From an uncultured Bacilli bacterium (GTDB lineage Bacteria; Bacillota_I; Bacilli_A; RF39; UBA660), in contig CANRKD010000005.1 in the NCBI GenBank assembly GCA_947631105.1, positions 1 through 41,146 on the forward strand: a DNA stretch of 41,146 nucleotides, given 5' to 3'. Each line of letters starts with the position of its first letter. The stretch's first letter is position 1. The notes beneath the pieces are model-generated. The model searched no databases. It saw only the letters and a program-made list of their open reading frames with translations, and was not told the origin of the DNA. Both the position numbers and the translations under genes were made by a program. Shown here piece after piece: positions 24,916 through 33,622 of this stretch.

Positions 24916-26721
24916 TTAATCGACTTTTCTATTACGATAACGTTCTTTTGGATCTAAATATTTTTTACGTAGACGAATATCTGTTGGTGTTACTTCAACA
25001 TACTCATCATCTTCAATAAATTCTAAGGCTTCTTCTAATGTAAATTTTTTAGGAGTTGTTAAATTAATTGCTTCATCTGCTCCACTACTTCTAGTATTAG
25101 TCAAATTTTTATTTTTGCACGGATTGACATCTAAGTCATTATCTCGATTATGAATTCCCACAATCATACCAACATAAACATCGGTCGCTGGCTCGATAAT
25201 AAGGGTACCACGTTCTTGTAAATTCCATAACGAATAGCCTAAAGCTTTTCCGTTTTCCATAGAAACTAACACACCATTTTTTCGTCTTATTATATCACCA
25301 ACATATGGTTTATAATCTTCAAAACTGCGTACCATAATTCCTTCACCACGCGTATTGGTGATAAATGCACTTCGATATCCAATCAAACCCCTTGTTGGAG
25401 CAGAGAATTCCAAATGTGAGCCACCATTTTCACTAGAGACAACTAAAAGTTGCCCTTTTCTTTCTTGTAAATCATTTATAATTGTACCTGAATACTCCTC
25501 AGGACAATTAATAATAACTTTTTCAAACGGCTCATATTTTTTTCCTTCATGTTCTTCAAATAAAACTTCGGGTTTGGATACAGATAATTCATAACCTTCT
25601 CTACGCATATTTTCTAATAAAATAGATAAATGAAGCTCTCCTCGTCCACTTACTTTAAATCCATCGGCATTTTCTAATTCTTCAACAACCAATCCCACAT
25701 TTGTTTGTAATTCACGTTCTAATCGATCTTTAATATGACGCGTAGTTAAAAATTTACCACTTTTTCCAACAAAAGGCGAATTATTTACTAAAAAATTCAT
25801 AGAAAGTGTAGGATGTTCAATCTCAATAGGTGGTAAAGCATCAATTTTATCTTTTTCACACACAGTATCTCCAATAGATATATCACTACAACCAGCAATT
25901 GTTACAATATCTCCATAATAGGCAACATTTTTTTCAACACGATTTAATCCTTCATTTACAAATAATTTAGTAACTTTAAACGTTTCAATACTACCATCAT
26001 TTTTAGACAAAGAAACTAATTCTCCTTGCTTAATACATCCTTTAGTAATTCTACCTACTCCCAATCTTCCTATATAATCATCATATCCTAAATTTGAAAT
26101 TTGTAATTGTAAATTATCTTTTTCACTTCCCTTAAAAGGTTCTACAATCTCTAAAATTGTATCCAAAAGTGGAGCAATAGATTTAGAATCATCATCTAAA
26201 CTACGCTTGGCAATTCCATCTCTAGCCACTCCATAAATAATTGGAAAATCAAGTTGTTCATCAGTTGCATTAAGATCCATAAATAAATTAAATGTCATAT
26301 CTACAACTTCCAAAGGCCTTGCATCTTTTTTATCAATTTTATTAATAAATAAAATTGGCCTTAAATTTTGTTCCAAAGCTTTTTTTAACACAAATCTTGT
26401 TTGAGGCATAGGACCCTCTGCTGAATCGACCAACAATATAACTGTATCAACAGTTTTAATTACACGTTCCACTTCACTTGAAAAATCTGCATGTCCGGGA
26501 GTATCTACAATATTAAATTTAATATCTTTATAACGAATAGCACAATTTTTAGAATAAATCGTAATTCCACGTTCTCTTTCAATATCATTAGAATCCATAA
26601 CACAATCTACAATTTCATCATGTTCATTAAAAACTCCGTTTTGGGCAAGTAATGCATCTACTAAAGTACTTTTTCCGGCATCAACGTGAGCAACAACTGC
26701 TATATTAACAATCTTATCCAT
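24916..26721 (-). CDS. typA: GTPase TypA/BipA
   Basis: TypA is a translational GTPase of the EF-G family that binds the ribosome and aids 50S assembly and stress adaptation. The 601-residue protein begins [19 protein letters not shown], holding the G1 loop. DTPGHADF and NKIDKKDA follow as G3 and G4, and the TypA-specific C-terminal domain is complete. The frame is open upstream to 26769, but the start at 26721 is chosen because AGAGGTG stands 6 bases before it and homology begins there. A strong terminator of the preceding gene lies just upstream, so typA is probably transcribed on its own. Confidence 0.96.
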   Translation of the reverse strand: MDKIVNIAVVAHVDAGKSTLVDALLAQNGVFNEHDEIVDCVMDSNDIERERGITIYSKNCAIRYKDIKFNIVDTPGHADFSSEVERVIKTVDTVILLVDSAEGPMPQTRFVLKKALEQNLRPILFINKIDKKDARPLEVVDMTFNLFMDLNATDEQLDFPIIYGVARDGIAKRSLDDDSKSIAPLLDTILEIVEPFKGSEKDNLQLQISNLGYDDYIGRLGVGRITKGCIKQGELVSLSKNDGSIETFKVTKLFVNEGLNRVEKNVAYYGDIVTIAGCSDISIGDTVCEKDKIDALPPIEIEHPTLSMNFLVNNSPFVGKSGKFLTTRHIKDRLERELQTNVGLVVEELENADGFKVSGRGELHLSILLENMRREGYELSVSKPEVLFEEHEGKKYEPFEKVIINCPEEYSGTIINDLQERKGQLLVVSSENGGSHLEFSAPTRGLIGYRSAFITNTRGEGIMVRSFEDYKPYVGDIIRRKNGVLVSMENGKALGYSLWNLQERGTLIIEPATDVYVGMIVGIHNRDNDLDVNPCKNKNLTNTRSSGADEAINLTTPKKFTLEEALEFIEDDEYVEVTPTDIRLRKKYLDPKERYRNRKVD

Positions 26722-26757
26722 AACCATCACCTCTAAAATTCTTATTGATTTTACTAC

Positions 26758-26786
26758 AAAAAAAAGCATTTTGCAACAAAATGCTT
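26758..26786 (-). terminator. Terminator of the unknown two-gene unit
   Basis: AAGCATTTTG and CAAAATGCTT form a 10-bp stem with loop CAA. On the minus strand it is followed by six T. Strong. Confidence 0.88.
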
Positions 26787-26797
26787 ATAAAGTACTA

Positions 26798-27151
26798 CTA
26801 TTCTAAACCATCTACCCATTTTCTTAATGTTCTTAAGAAAAAAGCCAAAGCAACAATAATATACAATAACTCTATAATAAGCCCCCATAACATCAATGTA
26901 TTTAAATTATTATTAAAGAAAATTCGAATACAATTATCACCAATATCTCGAATAAAAATAAACGGAATTTTAAAAATACATGTAATGATCAATAAAAGTA
27001 ACATATCTAAAAACATTTTTAAACGTTTTTTATTATCACTGTTCTTAAAAATATTGGCCAATTTCAAAAGCATATTGTAAATATTAGAAAAAAAATTGGG
27101 ATTCATATTATTCGATTCATTCATATTTTTTAATGGCTTCATAAAAATCAT
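26798..27151 (-). CDS. Small membrane protein of unknown function
   Basis: The 117-residue product has a polar N-terminal third and two or three hydrophobic segments (about 46-70 and 88-108). It ends with a basic stretch (LRTLRKWVDGLE). No family is recognised. The ATG at 27151 overlaps the stop of the upstream 588-codon gene by 4 bases (ATGA), so the two are almost certainly co-translated. A second ATG at 27142 (MKPLKN) could also serve as start. It is the last gene before a strong terminator. It could anchor the large coiled protein to the membrane, but this is only suggested by gene order. Confidence 0.65.
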   Translation of the reverse strand: MIFMKPLKNMNESNNMNPNFFSNIYNMLLKLANIFKNSDNKKRLKMFLDMLLLLIITCIFKIPFIFIRDIGDNCIRIFFNNNLNTLMLWGLIIELLYIIVALAFFLRTLRKWVDGLE

Positions 27152-28914
27152 TCACTTTCTTTAGGAAAAATATTATCTTCATAAAAAATACATGTATTTT
27201 TTACTTTCATACTTCTTATTATAATCACTTCTTCTTTTTTTACAACAGATTCTTTTTCATAATGAACAACCTTTACAAATTTAGGATTTGTTTTAATATT
27301 AACCTGATATTGCATTAAAAATAACACATTATTCTCTCGAACATCTAATTCTATATTATCTAAAATATCTAATGGTTTTACAATTTGAATAGGAGAATAA
27401 TAAATTGGCACATTTGGTTGTATATGAGATTGATAAGAAGACGAAGGATTCAAATAAGTAATATTTTTAAAATTTAAAAGTAATATTTTTTTATTTTTAT
27501 GTGTATAAAAACAATCAAAAGTATTTTCCAGTTTCATTTGAATAGAATTTAAAATATGTAATACATCAACCAAAGATTCTACAAATGCATCAAAAGAACT
27601 AATCTTTAATATACTTAAATATTTAACTCGAAGCTTTGCATTTAAATAATTATCTAGTAAATGATAACTTTCATTAAAACGATAAATTTGTTTTTTTAAT
27701 ATTAATTTACTAACAATTTCTTCTACTTTTAAAGTATCTAAATTATCAATCTCTAACAAAGAATTTAGGCATTCTCCTAAAAAAGAAGTAGTAACATGAA
27801 TAGCTGATTTTTCATTTTTAGAAAGATGATTATAAGATTTTTTTAAAATATCTACCACTTCTAAATCAGTATACTTTTTAAAAAAAATAGGATTTTCTAT
27901 TTTTGGAGGTAGTGAAATATTAGTTAAATTTTCATTATTGATTAAATAATCCCCTAAATGAACAAAATCAACTTGCAAAGCACTTTCATATTTTTCTATA
28001 ATTAATTTTTTTTCTTTATCAATATATAAATTTACATTTTCAAAATGATTACATTCACTGTTTTGATCAATTTTTTCTAACATATTTGTAATACTTTTTT
28101 TACTTTTAAAAATTTTCATTTTAGACTTTAAAGCATTATCAAGTATTTCTATTTTCTTTTTGATATCATCAATTTCAATTGGATACCTTTTTAATAAATA
28201 AACATTTTGTAGATGAATTTCATTTAAATCTATAGTTTTTAAATAGTTAATAATTTTCGTAATAAACAACTGAATTTCATCGATTGTATTTAAAGAGGAA
28301 ACTTCATCATAAAATTGACTCACTATTTTATCAGATTCATCTGTGTCATCAACTAATACTTCATAGGCTTCTAAATTATTTTGATTTGATTTATTATATT
28401 GATGCAGTTTATTATTATAAGTTTTTGTTAATTTATTAAAATTTTCTTGTAATGCTAAAACATTAATAGAAGCATTATTTTGATCTCTTAATTTTTCTTG
28501 CAATATTGAAATCAGAATACTGACAGTTCTCAATAATTGTTTCTTTTTTAAAATAATATCCTCATCTTCAAATTGTTTAGAATTTTTATCAAAGTGTTTC
28601 ATATCCTCAGTAGATAAAATATTATTTTTAAATTTATATATCACTTTAGGATCTAACTTTTCGTAATCATCAAATTCTACAACAACTTCAGGAATATTTT
28701 TATGATTTAAAAACCACCAATAACGATAAACTTCATCTTCTAATACTTCAATATCTGAAAATAATAAAACTCTTTCTAATTGTCCATAAAGTGCATTTGG
28801 CCAAATAAAGTATATTCCCCAGTTATCTTTATCTTTATATAAATAAGGTGCACGATTTAAAGAATAGAAGCCATACTTTTTTAATATTTTTAATATTTGT
28901 TCCTTTTTCAACAT
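27148..28914 (-). CDS. Large, partly coiled-coil protein of unknown function
   Basis: The 588-residue product has no signal peptide and no convincing membrane helix, so it is probably cytoplasmic. The N-terminal 100 residues are rich in Tyr and Trp (WGIYFIWPNALYGQ, YRYWWFLNHK) and look like a compact domain. Residues 120-320 are Lys/Glu/Asn-rich and helical, with coiled-coil character. The C-terminal 130 residues have a strand-rich pattern. I do not recognise a family or any catalytic motif. It was considered as a T7SS component such as EssB but lacks the membrane segment needed. RBS AAAGGGGAT precedes the ATG, and an extended -10 lies at 28943-28951. Confidence 0.7.
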   Translation of the reverse strand: MLKKEQILKILKKYGFYSLNRAPYLYKDKDNWGIYFIWPNALYGQLERVLLFSDIEVLEDEVYRYWWFLNHKNIPEVVVEFDDYEKLDPKVIYKFKNNILSTEDMKHFDKNSKQFEDEDIILKKKQLLRTVSILISILQEKLRDQNNASINVLALQENFNKLTKTYNNKLHQYNKSNQNNLEAYEVLVDDTDESDKIVSQFYDEVSSLNTIDEIQLFITKIINYLKTIDLNEIHLQNVYLLKRYPIEIDDIKKKIEILDNALKSKMKIFKSKKSITNMLEKIDQNSECNHFENVNLYIDKEKKLIIEKYESALQVDFVHLGDYLINNENLTNISLPPKIENPIFFKKYTDLEVVDILKKSYNHLSKNEKSAIHVTTSFLGECLNSLLEIDNLDTLKVEEIVSKLILKKQIYRFNESYHLLDNYLNAKLRVKYLSILKISSFDAFVESLVDVLHILNSIQMKLENTFDCFYTHKNKKILLLNFKNITYLNPSSSYQSHIQPNVPIYYSPIQIVKPLDILDNIELDVRENNVLFLMQYQVNIKTNPKFVKVVHYEKESVVKKEEVIIIRSMKVKNTCIFYEDNIFPKESE

Positions 28915-28942
28915 TATAATTATCCCCTTTTATATTAATTAA

Positions 28943-28951
28943 ATTATATCA
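28943..28951 (-). promoter_or_regulatory. Extended -10 promoter of the unknown two-gene unit
   Basis: The minus strand reads TGATATAAT about 30 bases before the start codon. A matching -35 is not evident. Confidence 0.5.
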
Positions 28952-28972
28952 TAGCTATTTTTATTTTTCTAC

Positions 28973-29001
28973 TTGATAATTCATAAAACAACGAGTATTA
29001 T
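28973..29001 (+). promoter_or_regulatory. Promoter of DUF308 gene
   Basis: TTGATA (28973-28978), a 17-base spacer and TATTAT (28996-29001) lie about 20 bases before the start codon. GAAAGGA is the likely ribosome binding site. Confidence 0.6.
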
Positions 29002-29022
29002 AAAAAATAGAAAGGATTATCT

Positions 29023-29562
29023 ATGAAAAACGAGAAAACTACATTAATAAAACCTAAGAAAATACAAGATAAAGAAAAAAACAAAATAGAACTAGTTGGA
29101 GCTATTACTTTATTTATAATTGGTTTTATTCTTTTCACCAATTCCAGTCAGGCAATAATTATCGTCTGCTATTTTATAGGTTCAATCATTTTATTATTTG
29201 GCGGATATAATTTAATTCGATATTATTCTTTAAAAAAAGAATTAAATATAGAAAGTAATATCAATTTAATTTCTGGCGTCATAAGTATCTTTATGGGAAT
29301 TATTATTATATTATTAGCTAGTGCTATAGAAACTTTTCTAAGATTTATTATTGGAATCATTTTAATTTATAATGGTATCAGCAAAATTAAAAATTCTTTA
29401 GATTATAACAATTATTTCATTTTAACATTAGGTATAATTTTTGTAGGAATGGGGCTTTATACTATACTAGCCGAAAATATCATCTTGGCACTTTGTGGTA
29501 TTATTTTAATGATAGCCAGCATTTTAGATATTATTAAATATATAAAATCAAATAAAAAATAA
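29023..29562 (+). CDS. DUF308/HdeD-like membrane protein
   Basis: The 179-residue protein has a charged cytoplasmic N-terminus (1-25) and six hydrophobic segments arranged as repeating hairpins (for example GAITLFIIGFILF, LISGVISIFMGIIIILLAS and LTLGIIFVGMGLYTILAE). This is the DUF308/HdeD pattern. HdeD of E. coli is linked to acid resistance at high cell density, but the function in Bacillota is unknown. It is transcribed alone, divergent from the unknown unit and convergent with the thioredoxin-like gene, sharing a terminator with it. Confidence 0.75.
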   Translation: MKNEKTTLIKPKKIQDKEKNKIELVGAITLFIIGFILFTNSSQAIIIVCYFIGSIILLFGGYNLIRYYSLKKELNIESNINLISGVISIFMGIIIILLASAIETFLRFIIGIILIYNGISKIKNSLDYNNYFILTLGIIFVGMGLYTILAENIILALCGIILMIASILDIIKYIKSNKK

Positions 29563-29584
29563 AGTCGATTGACTTTATTTTTTT
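29557..29584. terminator. Bidirectional terminator between convergent genes
   Basis: AAATAAAGTC and GACTTTATTT form a 10-bp stem with loop GATT and T runs on both strands. The hairpin contains the stop codon of the DUF308 gene and that of the thioredoxin-like gene. Confidence 0.88.
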
Positions 29585-30264
29585 GAACTATTTTTTTTAC
29601 TTGTGTTTTTTTTAGTAGTAGTTTTCTTCCCAGTTGTTTTTGTTGGAGTCTTTTTTTTCGTTGTAGATGATTTTTTAGGTTTAGTAGTTTTTTCAATAAC
29701 TTCTTCTTTTTTTACTTCATGTACTTCCTTTTCTAAAGCAACAGATTCATCATCACGCGCCATATAAATCAAGAAACATATTCCAGCAATTACAGCGATG
29801 ATAATAACAATCGCTACAGCAGAATTTTTATCCTCCTTAGCTACTGCCGTTCCATCTAATATGGAAGCAACAATATCTTGGTATTTCCCATCTTGATTAT
29901 TTTCATAAGCAGTTTTAATTGCTGATTTTATATCTTCCTCATAATCTTCAGTAAAACCTTGGAATGTTTTATCTGCTATTATAATGTAAGGAACTCCATT
30001 AACTTTTTCTCCAAAATAATCAGCAACAGATTGCATTTTTGTAGCATTATCTTTATCATTCCAAACTTCATTTTCTACCAAATTAAAATAATTTTTATAT
30101 TCTTCATCACTACTTAATTCACTAAAGAAAGTCAAAGCCTTTGCACAATACCCACAACCTTCTCCTCTAAAAATATAAACATTTATTTTTTCATCAGCAA
30201 AAACATTTAGTGGTAATAAAACTAATACTGCTAAAATTAATAATAAATTTCTAAATTTTTTCAT
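29575..30264 (-). CDS. Membrane-anchored thioredoxin-like protein with Lys/Thr tail
   Basis: The 229-residue protein starts with a Sec signal peptide or anchor (1-23, ending VFADE). A thioredoxin-fold domain follows with the redox motif CGYC (37-40) and the cis-Pro segment NGVPYII (Pro92). A membrane helix spans about 149-168. The last 34 residues are almost only Lys, Thr, Ser and Pro. The redox domain should lie outside the cell and the basic tail inside, if the signal is cleaved. It may act in extracytoplasmic disulfide exchange. The tail could bind nucleic acid, ribosome or acidic lipid; this is unproven. AGGAGG stands before the ATG. Confidence 0.82.
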   Translation of the reverse strand: MKKFRNLLLILAVLVLLPLNVFADEKINVYIFRGEGCGYCAKALTFFSELSSDEEYKNYFNLVENEVWNDKDNATKMQSVADYFGEKVNGVPYIIIADKTFQGFTEDYEEDIKSAIKTAYENNQDGKYQDIVASILDGTAVAKEDKNSAVAIVIIIAVIAGICFLIYMARDDESVALEKEVHEVKKEEVIEKTTKPKKSSTTKKKTPTKTTGKKTTTKKNTSKKNSSKK

Positions 30265-30361
30265 TTCGTATTTTCCTCCTTAATGCCTATTATACAATTT
30301 TTTTTTACAATTTTAAAGAAAATAATACAAAATGTGCTAAAACAGAAAAAAATGAAGAAAT

Positions 30362-30631
30362 TTATTCTTCACAATCACAATTATTACAAGAATTTTCTAA
30401 TTTTTGTTTCATTTGTTCTATTTTATTTTTATCGACATTACTTATAGAATAAAAACCAGCTTCTTGCATACTTTTATAAATATCATTATGCATTTTCAAA
30501 GTTTCTCCTATCACTTTATTAAAAAGGATCATCATTTTTTCATTACTTGATTCAATAACTCCGTGCATATATAAATCATTTAAAACTTTACTTGTATACA
30601 GTAAATTTTCCATTAAAAACTTATCATTCAT
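30362..30631 (-). CDS. CotF-like spore coat/ferritin-like helical protein
   Basis: The 89-residue protein resembles the Coat_F family (Bacillus CotF), small four-helix proteins of spore coats that also occur in non-sporulating clades. The fitting stretches are FLMENLLYTSKVLNDLYMHG, a central ES(S/T)N-type segment and MHNDIYKSMQEAGFYSI. The C-terminus is Cys-rich (SCNNCDCEE), which could bind metal or cross-link. It lies 12 bases after a 57-codon gene with which it shares a transcript; GGGAGG precedes its ATG. Whether this organism forms spores cannot be told from the window. Confidence 0.68.
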   Translation of the reverse strand: MNDKFLMENLLYTSKVLNDLYMHGVIESSNEKMMILFNKVIGETLKMHNDIYKSMQEAGFYSISNVDKNKIEQMKQKLENSCNNCDCEE

Positions 30632-30643
30632 TTTTTTACCTCC

Positions 30644-30817
30644 CTATAGTACTTCCATGAACATCTCTAAAATTGTTTTATGCTTTTTTAAAATTTTCTT
30701 CACCAATTTTATAAGATTCTCATCTTCTAAGCAATCTATGATTTCTACACATGTTTCAATTGTATAAATTTCATGGTTGACTGCATCTTCAATATACAAA
30801 ATTTCTTTTTCCGTCAT
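30644..30817 (-). CDS. 57-residue helical companion of the CotF-like gene
   Basis: This short gene starts at 30817 with MTEKEILYIEDAV and ends KTILEMFMEVL. AGAGGTG stands 5 bases before the ATG, and the stop lies 12 bases before the CotF-like start. The product is acidic, helical and has two Cys (Cys23 and Cys29). Small helical proteins commonly accompany Coat_F genes, and this one may pair with it. Ribosome binding site, spacing and codon pattern make it a real gene despite its length. Confidence 0.75.
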   Translation of the reverse strand: MTEKEILYIEDAVNHEIYTIETCVEIIDCLEDENLIKLVKKILKKHKTILEMFMEVL

Positions 30818-30886
30818 ATTAACACCTCTAATTATAATATGGATAATTCAACTACTTTTAACATAACAAAAAATGGTAAAAAAAAA

Positions 30887-31774
30887 TTAGAATAAACTAA
30901 TTTGTTCTTTTACCGGAAATTTCTTTTTATAATCACTAATTATTTCACTCATATCACATAAAATATGATTTCTATTACATTCATTAACAAAAAATTCCAA
31001 CAACTCACGATATTTTAAAGGATTACAAACATTTCTTTTTTCATAGACACTTTCATAATCCTGAGAAAGACCAGGATATAATCTATCTATATTTTGAAAA
31101 TAATATTCTCGTACTCTTTTACCTAAAATCATCCCCATTTTCGTATATACAAATTTAGCATCACTTTCTTTAGCTAATTGTATACATTTTTGAATATTTT
31201 CTTTAGTATCTGTTACAAAAGGTAATATAGGCATCATAAGTAAACCGGCATAAATATTATTTTCTCTTAAAGTGTTTAAAACTTCGAATCTTTTAGATGA
31301 GGAAATAACATTTGGCTCTAAAAATTTAGCAAGATTATCATCATATGTAGTAATACTAATTTTAATAATTACATTATTTCTTTTTTGAATTTCTTTTAAT
31401 AAATCCATATCTCTTAAAATTAAATCGCTTTTTGTATCAATAGAAACACCAAATTCATACTTTTTAATTAATTCTAAAGCTTTTCTCGTAATTTTATATT
31501 TTTTTTCTTTTTCATTATATGGATCACTTAAAGTACCAAAACTAACCACACCTTTATATTGTTTACTAGCTAATTCCTCTTCCAATATTTCTAAAGCATT
31601 TACCTTAGATACAATTTTTTCAAAATTTACAATATGATATGCTTCACTCCTACTATCACAATAAATACAACCATAATTGCATCCTCGATATAAATTCATA
31701 TGATAATCAATTCCAAACCAAAGCTTACCATTTTCACTTTTTGTCATAATCGTTTTAGTTCTTATATAATCCAT
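30887..31774 (-). CDS. SplB-like radical SAM protein
   Basis: The 295-residue protein carries the radical SAM cluster motif CNYGCIYC (Cys32, Cys36, Cys39, spacing CxxxCxxC). The order of downstream segments, with VVSFGTLSDPYNEKEKKY and KISITTYDDNLAKFLEPNV, is typical of the SplB/Rv2578c-like group (COG1533). Spore photoproduct lyase belongs to this wider group, but most members have unknown substrates. The ATG at 31774 is preferred over a GTG nine bases earlier because AAAGGGTGG stands before it. The CotF-like pair follows on the same strand. The spore link is suggestive only. Confidence 0.82.
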   Translation of the reverse strand: MDYIRTKTIMTKSENGKLWFGIDYHMNLYRGCNYGCIYCDSRSEAYHIVNFEKIVSKVNALEILEEELASKQYKGVVSFGTLSDPYNEKEKKYKITRKALELIKKYEFGVSIDTKSDLILRDMDLLKEIQKRNNVIIKISITTYDDNLAKFLEPNVISSSKRFEVLNTLRENNIYAGLLMMPILPFVTDTKENIQKCIQLAKESDAKFVYTKMGMILGKRVREYYFQNIDRLYPGLSQDYESVYEKRNVCNPLKYRELLEFFVNECNRNHILCDMSEIISDYKKKFPVKEQISLF

Positions 31775-31826
31775 AAAAACCACCCTTTGTACAATTATAC
31801 CATAAAAAAATATGTTTTATATAGAT

Positions 31827-31855
31827 TTAACACTTCTAAAATATATGAATATAAT
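31827..31855 (+). promoter_or_regulatory. Promoter of ABC importer operon
   Basis: TTAACA (31827-31832), a 17-base spacer and a perfect TATAAT (31850-31855) leave a leader of only about 20 bases. There is no room for a riboswitch. Confidence 0.75.
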
Positions 31856-31881
31856 ACCAGTGTAATAAAGGAGGAAAAAAA

Positions 31882-32880
31882 ATGAAAGCCAAAATATTAA
31901 AAATATTAATTGGTTTAATTATTATTGTTCTTCTTGTTGTAACAATGAGTAAGTTCAAAAAAGAAGAAGAACAAACAACAAATATAGAGACTATAAGATT
32001 AGCAGAAGTCACCCATAGTGCTTTTTATGCTCCATTATATGTAGCTATAGAAAATGGATATTTTAAAGAAAATGGATTAAATATAGATTTAATATTAACC
32101 AGCGGAGCAGATAAAGTAGCTGCTGCTGTACTATCAAATGATGTAGAAGTTGGTTTTGCTGGTCCAGAAAGCGCTATTTATGTCTATAATGCCAAAGAAG
32201 AAGATTATTTAGTAACCTTTAGTGGTCTAACAAAAAGAGACGGACAATTTATTGTTTCTAGAACAGATATTAAAGATTTTTCACTAGAAGATTTAAAAGG
32301 AAAAGAAATATTAGCTGGTAGAACTGGAGGTATGCCTTTACTAAATTTCCAAAATGCTTTAAAAAATGAAAATATCAATGAAAAAGAAATAAATATTAAC
32401 ACAAGTGTTGAATTTGCAGCACTATCAGGTTCATTTATAGCTGGAGAAGGAGACTTTGTCAATCTATTTGAACCAAATGCAACAAAAATCGTAAATGAAG
32501 GTCTTGGATATATTGTAGGAAATATTGGTACATATTCAGGTGAAGTTCCTTATACAGCTTTCTATGCACGAAAAAGTTATTTAAATAATAACAAAGAAAC
32601 GCTAAAAAATTTTACAAAAGCTATAAATAAGGGTCTAGAATATGTAAAAGTTAATAGCGCCGAAAATATTGCTAAAGTCATATTACCTCAATTTCCAGAT
32701 ATTTCATTAAAAGATTTAACAACAATTGTAGATAATTATAAAAAATATGATTCTTGGTTAGAAAATCCATTTATAACAGAAGAAAGTTATAAAAATTTAG
32801 AAGATATTATCATTGATGCAGACTTACTTGATTCTTATGTTCCTTATAATGAACTAATCCAAAATTTATATAATGAATAA
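31882..32880 (+). CDS. ABC importer substrate-binding protein (NMT1/SsuA-like)
   Basis: The 332-residue protein has the NMT1/THI5-like fold seen in binding proteins for thiamine precursors, sulfonates, nitrate and related small molecules. The N-terminal pattern IRLAEVTHSAFYAPLYVAIE, then YFKENGL and VEVGFAGPES, is characteristic. A hydrophobic segment (8-22) lacks a lipobox Cys, so it is probably held by an uncleaved anchor instead of being a lipoprotein. The substrate is not deducible; no thiamine, riboflavin or other riboswitch precedes it. The ATPase gene overlaps its end by 8 bases. AAGGAGG precedes the ATG. Confidence 0.88.
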   Translation: MKAKILKILIGLIIIVLLVVTMSKFKKEEEQTTNIETIRLAEVTHSAFYAPLYVAIENGYFKENGLNIDLILTSGADKVAAAVLSNDVEVGFAGPESAIYVYNAKEEDYLVTFSGLTKRDGQFIVSRTDIKDFSLEDLKGKEILAGRTGGMPLLNFQNALKNENINEKEININTSVEFAALSGSFIAGEGDFVNLFEPNATKIVNEGLGYIVGNIGTYSGEVPYTAFYARKSYLNNNKETLKNFTKAINKGLEYVKVNSAENIAKVILPQFPDISLKDLTTIVDNYKKYDSWLENPFITEESYKNLEDIIIDADLLDSYVPYNELIQNLYNE

Positions 32881-33622
32881 ATTATTAGAAATTAAAAACT
32901 TATCTAAAAAATATCACACCAAAGATGGAGAAATTATAGCAATTAAAAATATAAACATTGACGTTTTAGAAGAAGAGTTTATTTCATTAGTAGGTTCTTC
33001 AGGATGTGGAAAATCAACTCTATTAAATATTATTGCTGGTTTAGATAAACAAAGCGAAGGAGAAATCATTTTTCACAAAAAAAAGCCAAAAATTGGTTAT
33101 ATGTTTCAAAGTGATTGTCTCTTTCCTTGGCTAACCATTTATGAAAATGCTATTTTAGGTTTAAAAATTCAAAAAGAAGATACTTTAGAAAATAAAGAAT
33201 ATGTCATAAAACTACTTAAAAAATATAATTTATATGAATTTAAAGATAAATACCCTAATTGTCTATCTGGAGGAATGAAACAAAGAATTGCTTTAATTCG
33301 TACATTAGCATTAAAACCAGATATACTACTCTTAGATGAACCATTCAATGCTTTAGATTATCAAAGTCGTTTAGCCATTAGTAATGACGTCTACGATATC
33401 ATAAAAAAAGAAAAACAAACAGTTATTATGGTAACACATGATATTTCAGAATCAGTATCTATGTCATCAAAAGTGTATGTTTTATCAAAAAGACCATGTA
33501 CAGTAAAAAAAGAATATATTATTAATTTATCAGAAAAAAAAGATCCTATAAATAATCGAAAAGATAAAAAATTTATGGAATATTATGATCAAATTTGGAA
33601 AGATCTAGATATTAATGTCTAA
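32873..33622 (+). CDS. ABC importer ATPase (SsuB/TauB-like)
   Basis: The 249-residue protein energises uptake with the binding protein and permease around it. All nucleotide-binding elements are present: Walker A GSSGCGKST (41-49), Q-loop Gln78, signature LSGGMKQ (130-136), Walker B LLLDEP (151-156), D-loop and switch His188. MFQSDCLFPWLTIYENA is typical of the SsuB/TauB/NrtD group. Its ends overlap both neighbours by 8 bases, a sign of tight translational coupling. Confidence 0.94.
   Translation: MNKLLEIKNLSKKYHTKDGEIIAIKNINIDVLEEEFISLVGSSGCGKSTLLNIIAGLDKQSEGEIIFHKKKPKIGYMFQSDCLFPWLTIYENAILGLKIQKEDTLENKEYVIKLLKKYNLYEFKDKYPNCLSGGMKQRIALIRTLALKPDILLLDEPFNALDYQSRLAISNDVYDIIKKEKQTVIMVTHDISESVSMSSKVYVLSKRPCTVKKEYIINLSEKKDPINNRKDKKFMEYYDQIWKDLDINV

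Noticed and set aside
27148-28914. EssB/YukC component of the T7SS
   Set aside because: No membrane helix and no pseudokinase-like pattern; the gene lies 6 kb from essC behind unrelated genes.
31700-31885. Plus-strand ORF before the ABC operon
   Set aside because: It is antisense to the radical SAM gene start and runs through the ABC promoter.
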